A DNA stretch of 64,000 nt from Ornithodoros turicata. Its lineage: Eukaryota > Arthropoda > Arachnida > Ixodida > Argasidae. Of the stretch, positions 36,801-48,800 are shown one piece after another. The notes below the pieces were generated by a model. The model was given only the letters and a program-made list of their open reading frames with translations. It did no database searches and had not been told where the DNA came from. Positions within the stretch are counted from its first letter, which is position 1; each line of letters starts with the position of its first letter. Location: positions 66,424,879 to 66,488,878 of the forward strand of contig NC_088201.1 in assembly GCF_037126465.1 (NCBI RefSeq), written 5' to 3'. Position numbers and translations under genes: made by a program.

Positions 36801-39800
36801 ACCCATACTGCATGACAAACACGGACAGATTGTAGTTTAGCTTAAGATAACGTTAGCCCAAGTTTATTGTGCATACTTCGCCCGAGGAAGGGGCGGCGTC
36901 CCTCCCGTCTGTAGTTTAGTGGTGGCAGTGGGTGATTTTGATTTGATGTCTGGAAGGTTGCCTTCAAAAAGTCAAGACTCTTAAATAATGCCTACAGCCG
37001 AGGAACAAAAAAGGGTGTCCTAAAGATGTAACTTCCCCAGGGCATGTATTGTAAACTCCTGCCTATAAAGTTCCTATAAAATCTGTAGATGCTGAAAGAT
37101 CTTTCAGCAGGTATAAAATGATTGCAGGTGACAGACAGCATCAGAGGAGAACACAAGTGCTGAGCTACAACAGAGTGTTGAATCTGTAATTTTTGTAACA
37201 TATGTTTTGTTCCCTTATCATCCAAGAAAATAAAGTGTTTCCTGTTTCAAGCACCCGTTGACTGCTCGCCGTGGAAAATCGCGAAATTTACTAGTTGATG
37301 CCACAGAATTTTGAATTTGCTGCAGCAGAAAACTGAGGGCCTCAGGAAATGCTAATGATCTTGTTATATAGCTAAATTTTGTTGCATCCGGTTTCGCTGT
37401 AATGAGGTTTGACTGTATTTGTACTGCCTTACTTGACATCCTTTGCACCATTTTATTCTTGTCAGATACCATCACTCATAGACTATAGCTCAATGCCTTC
37501 TACCTCACAAGGATTTGGTTGATCGCCTCTGGACTTCATAATGGAAACACTCTCGTGTACGTGCTGTTGACCAATACCCCGCACACGGACGTCGTCGATG
37601 ATGATGTCACGATCCGGAATGGTAAAGCCAAATTCACGCGTGTACCTAAAATGCAGGGAGGATTAACTTCTTAGACTTCACTGCTCTGTGATATAATACA
37701 CATAGTATAACCCCTGGGAAATATTACTGAAACCTGCTGCTAGGTCTTCAGACTGAAACATTACTAGCAATTTATTACAGCACATTACAATGCACTACAA
37801 CCACTCATAGTATACTTTAGTAAATGGGAAGGTGAGGGAGGTCGTGAAATTGTTAGGTATGTCATGCCAGGCTACCAGATAGCCTTATTTCTCTGTTCCC
37901 TGGGCAAGCTTAAAATGTTCACTATGTTCACTAACAGGTAGCCTTCTAGTCCTGAACAGCTAACGCACGAAAAACTTCATGTCGAGGTTGTGTTTCGTGT
38001 GTCTCGTCCTTTTTACATGGTTTCTGCCCAAAGCTCAGGCTTCTTCGGCATGGATGTCCAATCTGAGAGGGTTGCACTGAACCTGTGTTCTGATCAATGA
38101 GATAGAGAGGGAAATAGAGAGATATACTGGCAGCCATCTTTGAAGCTACCCTGTGTTGAATTAACTCGGTCATATGCTTCGCACATTTAGCTCGAGCAAC
38201 CACCCAGTCTGTGATCCGTTTCAGAATGAGCACGCTGTCGTAGCTCGCTCCCTCTGCTTTTATTCACATCACGACCTACTCGAGTATAACGACCATGTCA
38301 TAGACACCCTTTCCCAGCGCAGCATTTGGAAGCTAGCGGTGGCGCTACTCATCGGCCCGGTTGTTGCTTCCTCCACTTCTACAATATTTTGTACTTCTGC
38401 TTACCTTAGCATTTTTGTACAAGCAGTGGATGTCCCATGGAAGATGTTTCATTCTATTATTACCAACCACCAACCAACCATGTTTCATTCTAAAGTTGAT
38501 GATCATCATCATTCTGAGCATTTTCATAGGGCTGTTGCTGTCGTCTGCTACAGTAGTCGTACGTCCGCTTCTGCGCATTCGAAATTCAAATTTGCATTGT
38601 CCAATCATGATGTAGATCTCACGCGTCGATGAGTAGTGTCCCTAGCAGATCATGTGGACGACTCATAGGGATTGCAGATTATGACATGGTCGCTAAGATG
38701 AAGTAAAACCGAACCCCGAAGTAGAGTTCATATCTATTAATTTGCAACGTGCTAGTCAACACCCTGGATGGCACCATGTTGATCTCACCTTGCCTTGACC
38801 TCGCCTTGTTTGCAAATGGCGGATATTAGGGACTCAAGCGGTTGGCATCTTTTTGCGCGCACGCTTCGAAATTCCGTGGCATCTACTGGTTCCGTAATGC
38901 CCCCATTACGGAACTGGCTTCATAGCGAATTGAGCTGGTTGTTTTCGTGCAGAAAAAGTGACTCGAGTGTGCATGTCCCATGGCCACTTCAACCCAACAT
39001 GCATCGCGCACTGGCGTTTCATTGGTCCTTCGGATTGCTCTTTGTTAGTTTTTGCCTTGAATGAAGGAGTGCGAGAGGTCTTCTTGAAGCTTCAAACTTC
39101 AAGGGGAAACGCCGGGTGGTTGCACGCCCTATCTATCTTTGTCTCACTGGTTCTGATATGCAAGAAAGGGTGGGACCAGCAGCCCATACCACAGCAGAAG
39201 GCACTCTTGACAGTGTTGGGAATAACTTATTGCAGAGTCTAAAAAGTTCTGCCTCTTAGACTGTAACTAAACTTGCCACTTTGGAGCAACTTTTAGAGAA
39301 AGTTGTTCTTTTTAAGTCTCTTACAGCTTTAAAGGGGGCACTCAAGTAAAAAAATCTCTCCTCGCAGAATGAAAGATGCCGTTACTTTAACACCAACACA
39401 AAAGCAATGGGTTTCATTCATTGCATCGTTCGTGATTTATGAGCAAAGAAAACCACAAGTTACACCTTCCCTTTTCCTCTCCTGTTCAAGAAGGCTGACA
39501 ATGTGGAGTGGCTCCTATTGGTCTCCTCAAACGATCAGTCCAATCATCGCGGGAGACCATTCGAGGAGACTAATCTGAGGACCCTACGCATTGCCGTGCT
39601 TCATGAGGCTTTTCCGAGTATTCCTGAATAGTTTCCCCGAGTTTTACCCGAAGTGACCATGGTGCAAATCGTGGGAGTAAAAAATTGGTTTGAAACACAA
39701 GGTTCTCATTTTAATTTCAATTTCCTTATTTTTGAGGTAGATAGCAGTGCACATGTGATGATAGTGAAGTGGGGCCTTCAGAGGACATGGTTAGATCCAC

Positions 39801-42800
39801 TAATGGCAGTCCCAATGGTGACAACTCCTACCAAACACAAAAGGACTTCACCATCCAACCAACACAAGGGAAAGTCACCACGAACGTGCAAAGCCAATTC
39901 AGTTCCATGGACGCTGGCTTTATCCTTCATTTTGTGTGTACGGCGCTGGAGAATGAACGCAACGAAAAGACCTCTACATTGCCGGGGGGAAATATAGTGT
40001 AAACATACATAAGCAGAACTCCGGCTACCATGAGGTCACCATTTCAACTGACAGCTCGCATAGGAAGATAGCTGCAATAAAAACCAAGTGCCAAACTTCT
40101 TCCTGTCTCACCTCTCTTGGAAAGCTGCAACAAAGTCTCCAAAGACGGACGTTTTTGGCACGTCAGCTGATTTACTGGTTACAGACACCATGATGGCACA
40201 GTCAGTCTTGTGGTAACGCATGTTCAGGTACGGTTCCAGAGTTACGCTTTGTCTACAGAAAGAAGCCACGATAGAGTGTGGTGCAAATGTGTCATGTCTC
40301 ATGCTCAAAAGCTCTGTGCTTACTTTTGAAATCCTTGTTTCGTTAGTTGATTTATGCATTTGGAATTGAGATGGTGGATGCGTTCGTCAACTGCAGCGAT
40401 GGTATCTGAGAGAAAATGGAAAAGCGAAGCATCTGGATGTTGCCAAAACACTAGTTTTCAAGTTGACTACTCATGTATGGCTTGTGACACACTCGCGTGA
40501 AACCCAGACAAATACTGATATTATCTACATGCACTTCTCATATCCATAGTTGTGGTGGAGCTTTAGAAAAAAGGAGCTGTGTGCTGTTAGAGAAGGTGCT
40601 TCTTTGTGAGAGGTGTGACCACAATGACATGGTTATGAGTCCTACAAGGAAGAGCTCAGCGTTCAGTTATGTGTAGTACAACGTGGTCTACCGAGGGACA
40701 AAACCAAAGTAATCCCTAAATGTCTGAAGATGATGATGATCATAGAGGAAATGGGGATGCGAGTCGTGCAAGGTCAAACTGGCCACCCAGTGCTGCACTT
40801 ACGATAAGCTTCCCTTGTCTTGTGCTCTTTCTTCTGTTTATCTACATGCATGTGTTGCCATATTTTTTAGGGTTATGGACATGGCTGCATATCTATACAT
40901 CCTACCGGTCTTCTATCACTCATATCACATCTCTGAACTTACGAGAAATAAAGCACAAAACGATGTGACCAGGTGTACAGGTGTAACGATCAGATGTACA
41001 GGACAAAGCTCAAAACCATGTACCAATGGCTTTTACTGGCAATGCCAACCCACCACACACAAATATGATGGGACATGGGGAAAGCTACAAAACTCTGAAG
41101 CTACCTCACAGCGTCGAGGAAAAAAAAAAGGCGACAAACTTAGATACACTATTCCCTCTTTTCCTAGAGTGTACCTCTACCCATATTTGTAAAGTGTGAA
41201 AAATTATGAGAGAACTTACCACTGTTGTAGACCACAGCACATGGTTCCTGTGCTTCATGCACAACATCTGCTAATGCCATTCCATATGCTGACAAAATAC
41301 CAGCATACCTGCACAGGAGTATGATGTTTAACGATGATAGCTTGAAATAAACTATGTGGCACCCATGATCTTGCAACAAGAAGTCATTACCTATTGATAA
41401 GGACCTTCTTCATCCCAAGTGAACGTGCTATAGCACATGCATGCTGTGCACCTGCTCCACCAAAGCATGCCAGTACGTGCAATGAAGTGTCATATCCTTT
41501 GCCTTGTGTAATAGCCCTGATTGGCCTGCACATGGATTCATTGGCAACAGCCACAAAACCCATAGCCACCTCTTCTGCAGTCATGGACTGCGAGGATGAC
41601 TGGCTGGCTAGAAAACTATTCACCTGCAAACAGGCAGTGGTATGTCACTGAGACAAAACATCTTGTTGGTACACATTTCCACACGCTATGAGATTTTAAA
41701 ACTGGGCGCTCTGATACTCCCTGGTTCTGGATAATGTTCGTACAAGCACAGGCAACGTGCAAAACTACAGCTGTAGTTGTCTGTTGACTAAGCAGGGTGT
41801 TCCACTTAATGTTTCACAAAATATGTGCATAAAAAATCTACTTGCCTGAAAATTATGAGTGTCAACATTATTTATATACATATCGGAAACTTTTGCCGCA
41901 TACTACAAGTAATTTTATCGTACTTCAATTGTAAGAAACTTAGTTTCTTTAACTGAACTCTGAAATTTTCCTCTGACACTAAGCAGCGCTTTCTTGCCAG
42001 AATCAGAAAACACATTGCAGATGTACCCAAATCCATCACAAAATATGCTACCTAGTGCAAGGGTAACAGCTGGAAAAAATCTGCAAAAATGGTTGCTTAC
42101 GAAACGGGGTTGGTGGGCCGTACTCTGTTCTGTGTAAAGTTAATGCAAGATGTAAAGCGGAAAACGGTGGCCCACGTATTCCTGTTTGCTTCTCACCACT
42201 GTTTTGAATAATCACTCTCACTCACTCTCACACACACTCATTCACTCTCACACACTCTCTCACACACTCACTCTCACACACTAACTCTCACACTCTCACA
42301 CACTCACTCACTCACTCTCACTCACTCACTAACACTCACTCACACACACACACACACACACACAACATTGTGACGGCAAAATTATGAAACACACATACGC
42401 GCTATGTGCATTAAATTATGTCTTAAATGTGCATCACCTCAAGGTCGAGATCAATGTGAAATAATATATCTTGGCTGTATAGCGGCATGCTTTATGCTGC
42501 ATGCTATGTGAGTGAAGATAAATATTGCACAATCTTTAGACCAGAGAAGGGTAACGGACGTATTTTCGTCACCATTTCCATTTTCGTTACCGGTGTATTT
42601 TAGTTTCCGTTAGTCATTTCTGACACCAGCTTTTCAATTTCGTTTCCGTTATACTGTTTCCAGTAATAGAATGGCTGCTATAGAGCTGCAGGAGGACAGC
42701 CTGTCAGGCTCTGTCAGTACCCTGTTTTGTTTAAGTGCTGCTTCGGTGTCACGCGTACACACTACACAAGTAATTTTACATCGTTGGGATGTGCACATCT

Positions 42801-45800
42801 TGCAAGATCTTTTTAAAAATGCAGGAACATGTCTTCAGTCTTCCGTCAGTCTTCTGTCTTCAGTGACTCTGAGTCCAGCAACCCAAGATGGGCATAACCT
42901 TCATCCAATGTCCCATTCATAGGCGGACACTCTCAGTAGTAAACAATACTGCCATAACCACGGTGAAATGAAAAAAGGAAAAAAAAAAATTTTAGGCTTT
43001 CATTCTTTGTGCTATGGTAGAGTAGAGTGCTTGAAGTCTATGTGTTGTGTAAGCCTCATGTGTTGATGTCATGGAGTTATGAGGATCCCTCGAACACCAT
43101 TATTGCGGTTTGTTTCCATGTTCACGTGTAGTATTTAGAGCATTACAGGAAATGGAGTTATCAAAATACAAAAATAAACTGAAAGGCACTGAAATGTCAT
43201 CGCACAACAGGAATAGCCATTACCTGAGTTCAATACCAGACGATTATTTTTGTTTCCATCTCTGTTTCCAGCAATGGAGGACTGTGGTATGCATTTCCTT
43301 TTCTGTTATCGTTACCATATCCAATTTCGGTAATATGTACTATACTGTTTCTGTGTCCTTTACCATTACCGTTACCGCTGCATATTCAGCAACAAGATGG
43401 CTATGATAAGGTGTTGCCAAGAGAAAGGTACGGTAGCGGAAAAGTAGCAACATAGTTTACGTTACTTTTATTTGTTTGCGGCAGTGTGTTACTTTTTCAA
43501 AGTTGTAGCGACACTAGTAGTGTGCAACTTTTTTTTAGGAGTAAGCGCGTAGTGGTAGCGGGTACAATACTGCTCAGGACAATCGATCAGACAAGACAAG
43601 CAATCATAGGATAATGTCACCTGAGTTGTGAGATTCTCAAAGGCGTGGACTGTTGCATCCTTATCAAGCGGTTGGTCCTTGGTGCTTCCGAATATCTTTG
43701 GAAAGTAGTTTGGAAGAATGCGTCCCAGGAGCAAGTTAGCATCCGTCACAGTGAGGGGACCATCTGATTGAGTTGCCTTGGGTGAGTTACATGCAATTCC
43801 TTCAATCTCAAGTAATCACCTAAAAATGTTGCCTAACAAATGCAGCATTCTGCAAAAATATTTTCTCGTACAAGAACTGGTGATAATGCAAGAGCATGAA
43901 GTTTCATGCCCTGATTTGCAGCTTTGTAATAGGACAAAGAATGCATTCCAATGAGGTCAAAATGTCTCACAAGATACTGAAGAGTTCAACAATCCATTTT
44001 AGGTATCTTCGATTGAATGTAAAAAGGAATGCGGTGTGTCCATTAAGGAACACTAAAAAATTAACTTTTGATGAAATGTGGACAATGTGGAAATGTGTGC
44101 ACAATATAGGAGGACATCACAAGTTTGATAAATCACATATTATGTCACAGTGTAATGCAATGCATACATCTCTCATAGTGTCCATCATATGTACTGTGCG
44201 GTGCATCAAAGTTGTGAGTAAAAAAATAACTGTTCTTCTTTGTGGTGTTGATAATGAGATACAGCCTCTTATGTGCTCTGCCATCGAAGAGGCTTAGTAC
44301 GAGGGGCCTTAGCCATATTTCTATTAGCTCTTAGAAGCATGTGATCTCACCCATGATCCACTGCCTGTGGGGACTGGTAGCCTAACAGGCAGAGTAACCT
44401 GTCTTGGTGGCAGCACCACACCAATATCTGTGATATTTTCAGATGAGATTTTGTATGAGGATTACTGCCTCTTTTGCTGTAAAACTGGGATTGCGGGTTC
44501 ACAACATAACTTGAGCTGCATCTCTTTAATTGGTAACCTATTTGCCTTCGAAATATATGAGGACTATCCTTGCGTTTGGTGACCAAGAGCGAGAGAGGCT
44601 CCGCCTCCTGGATGCCAGCCAATAGGGCAGGCACTTCCCAAGCCTCTGCTCTCGCCAAAGAGATGGCGCAGCGTTACTGTTGTTTCGCATGTCGCAAGGT
44701 TTCTGTCATGGCACACCAATCTAACCAACGGCTGAATGAGGCTTATACATGGTTTCACTCCCACAGATGATCCAGAGCAGATTGTACCCTTTGCACAGAG
44801 TAATACAAAGGAGGACTGGATGTGGCACGCACCTTTCCGATAGCACGTGGGTCCAGGATGCGCTCCAGCCGATTCTGGCCCTACGACAAACATTCCTGAC
44901 CGGAAAAACAGCATCGAACCTCCCCCAGCTGCCACTGTGCTAATGTCTAGCTGTTATGAAAAGAAGGACCGGAAAAAAAAAAAGAAGAAACATGAGCACC
45001 TCATATGTATTTCAACAAGTTATAACAATAGGTTCATCACAATCCAATGGCTGGAGAACAAGTTCTGCACCAACAGAAATTGAGCCTGGCAGCCCAATCC
45101 CAAGCGTGGAAAAAGTTTGACAAAAGAACACCTGACCCATCTTTTAATAATCACTGCTGAGTCACCTGCGGTGCCTGAATTACAACGCCAGCTGTGGTGG
45201 TTTCAAAAGTGTGGTCAAAGCTGCCGTCATAACGGCTGACGTCCGTCGAAGTACCTGTAAAACACAAAGTATCACCCCAATTGTTATGCATTCAACAAAA
45301 GGACATTTGATAATCAATTCTGCGCTTTTAATGCATGAAAACATACACACGCAAGACACATTAATGCTAAGAAATTAAGGACATGTCTCTCTGCACTCGT
45401 CTTGTTAAACGGTAGCCTTGTGGGTATTGAAAAGCATGCATACATTCAGTAGACATGTAATAAATACAGCCTGAAGTTTTAGGGTTTAACCCGATTCTTC
45501 CCCAAATTTGCACCCCGAATTGAAGGTTACCTCTTTAGGGTGAAACCCGATTTTTACCCGGCAAATTGCCCTCACTGAGACATCTGTAGGAATGCACACT
45601 TACTTGTTTGGCAGCAAATGCAATTACGTACATCACCATTTGTACCAAAACAGGACAGTTAGTTTGAGTAACTGAGCCAGATTGTTTCCCCAAATTTAGC
45701 ATGCTGGAAGATTTTTCACACTAATTATCATGAATTTAGAGCACATGCTCATTTACCCGATTTTTACCCCCTGCATTTAGAAAAAAATATTTCCCGAAAA

Positions 45801-48800
45801 CTTCAGGCTCTAGTAATGAAGTAAGTGTGCAACATGAACGGAATTATTTCATCCCTACAAACACTAGGCTATGTGCTTGACTGCATAATACTACTGACCT
45901 CCCATGTCAAACCCTATGACAGGCACTTTGGAATGCTCATCATATGACGTCTTCGCAAATCCAACCACACCTCCAGCTGGACCCGACAGGATTGAACGTG
46001 AGCCTGAGAACCTGGATATGAAATTTACAAAGCACTTTCTGTATAGTTTTCCCGCTATTTACCGCTATAGTTTCTCTGCTGTGTAGTTAGAGCCTGAAGT
46101 TTTTGGGAAACATTTTTTTCTAAATTTAGGGGGTAAAAATCGGGTAAATAAACATGTGCACTAAATTCATGCGAATTCGGGTGAAAAAACTTCCAGTATG
46201 TTGAATTCGGGGAGAAATCGGGCTCAGTTACTCAAACTAACTGTACTGGTTTGGTACAAACTGTGATGTAACTGCATCTGTTGCCAAACAAGTAAGTTAG
46301 TGCATTCCGAAGTGCATTACGAACATCCCAGTGAGGGCACTTTGCCGGGTAAAAATCGGATTTCGCCCTAAAGAGGCAACCTTCAATTCGGGGTGCAAAT
46401 TCGGGGAAGAATCGGGTAAAACCCTAAAACTTCAGGCGCTATGTATAGTTTCCTACTGTATTGTAGATTGTAGATAATATTTATCTTACATTTGCATTGG
46501 TGTGAGTCCACCGTCGGACTGCATAAAGAGCACCCCAACATCCTGCAAACATTTTCTGTTTAGAGGAGGAGTTTTAAATTTGTTACAAAAACAAAAAAAG
46601 TGTGCAGCATCCCTTATTATAGCACTAAAGTCAGCAGTGCCTTGCATCGACAGTAAAACTCAGATACATAGTATTCAGTGACATTTACGTATTGCGACGT
46701 GATTTTGTTTTGATGCTGTGCACAGTTTACAGTGCCGTACTACCCAGCCATAATACATGCACAATAAAATACGAAGTCAGGCGTTAATACACAACAACTT
46801 GGCAAAGAGCCACAACCACTCCACTGGCTGAATGGGCCTGCTGCACTAATGTTTCGCCTGGTGACCGCAGCGCCCTTACTAGTAGACGGTCGTGCCCAGC
46901 GTGTTCCCTGCATTACCGCCGTACCGGGCCACGATTATCATGCCGGCCATTACGTATACCATTACAGGCCATGCCGTACCGGGCCAATACCAAGCCAATC
47001 CTTGCACCACGATTTTCAGAGCCACAGTGTAGGTGATACATGACTGTGTATGAAAAAACATCCGGCTACACGACCACAAATGGCGCTGCAGAATACGTAG
47101 GGTTCTTCACTTACGGGTTTTATGATTTTTGAAATTGAGGGGGGAATCGGGTGCTATTTACACATGAGAGCGTGGGGAGAAATTGGGAGATATGGTCTCT
47201 GTCTGATATGTCATCGTAGAATTTTCGGGTGAAATGAAAGGCATATGAAACAAGTCGCTGCTGGGACGAGAAACAACAATCTTTGTATTTCCGCTCGGAA
47301 CTGGGGCAGTGATTGACCGCGGTATTCAAACACTTGTCTGAGCTCCACAAAAGCTCGTCTTTTTTCTCCTGCAGGGGGGAATTATAAAAGGAGGACAAAC
47401 AGCTCTCTTTTTGCAGATATTAAGATTCATCTTTCCGATGGTTTACCTACAACGACAAGTTGAAGTACCGCAAGGATTTCGGGTAGATATCGGGTTTTAC
47501 CAGAATTCTTGAAAACTTGTTGGGGGGGAACTATCGTGAAAAGTCCGGTTTAACCCGAAAACCCTAAGGATACGGTTCGGAGCGCTTCCAGACGTCATGA
47601 AACAGGCCTAGACCATGATGGTGATATCATAAGAAATACTTTTGATAACTTGCCTTGAGCCCATCTTTGAAACCACTTGCAAAGCTACGAACATATTTCT
47701 TGATGCATGGTGTAAGGTAGGCGTCAACACAACCTGCAGTTAGTGAAGATGCGTTAAAAAGGCTATCTGCAAAGCTTCCAATCGCTTCATGGTCCTTTAT
47801 TTATGCAAGCATAGGGAGAGAACAGGAATAGCCAATTTGTAGCAGTGGGTATGAAAACATCCCGAAGATAAGCAATTACAAAATTAACACAAAACGAGCT
47901 CTAAAAGTGATAGAGCTCTAACTTAAATTCATAAATCATGTATACATAGGGCCCTGTGTTTTCAATTTCTATGTCTTTTGAAAATCGGGGAGGGTATACA
48001 CCAGGTTTTATTTCAGGATCCGTAACACAGGGTAAAATCGGGCGGTATCGGGCAGAAAAGTACATTTTTGGGTGGAAAATAGAAAACGAGCACTTCTTGC
48101 ATTTTTTATTGACATAAGATGTGGATGAGCTGTGCTGAATGTCCAAAGCTTAGTGTTCTCCAGTGCCTGTATTGGTGTCTGAATTGGCACTTTGGAAAGT
48201 TCGTTTTCAGGTTTTTTAGGGTTTTACCCTAAATCACAAGGCTTTATACAGGGTGTTTCAGTTAAATCCCCGGGCTAAGTAATTCGCGAACACGTGCACC
48301 AATCGAAGAACTTTCTTTTTTACAAGTATCTGTCTGAAACCACCTACAAGCTGTGCCTCCCACAGTGGGAGGCGCTCATTATTTAAATAAAAATTCAAAT
48401 GAGTCTCGTTAAAAACAAAACTTCTAAAGCAGGGTACTATCCCTCCCTTACGGGATCTTCAGTGCACACCTTTTAGAGAAAAATCTGCCACTGAAGCGGG
48501 TCATTTGTTGCAGTAATTGACTGGTTTCGGTTCACATATTTTTGTCTTGGCTGATCGTGGTGAAGCGTAAAAGGATGCTCTTCCACTTTCTTATCCATCA
48601 ATCACTTTTTTTTTTTTTTTCAACAATACTGCAGGCCTTAAGGGGCCCATGCAGGAGTGAATACAAGAGGTTGAAGGTATACATTGGCAACATCAAACTA
48701 CATCATAACACAGTATATAAGCTCTGCAATTCAACTTTTAAAATGTAGCACTGATTGCTGTTGAGAAGGCATCATCAGAGGCGAACGCGCAAGGCGGTAA

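Noticed and set aside
38174..38632. ORF of 152 codons on the plus strand
   Set aside because: It lies within a dispersed repeat shared with 59357-59790 and the copy there has a disrupted frame.
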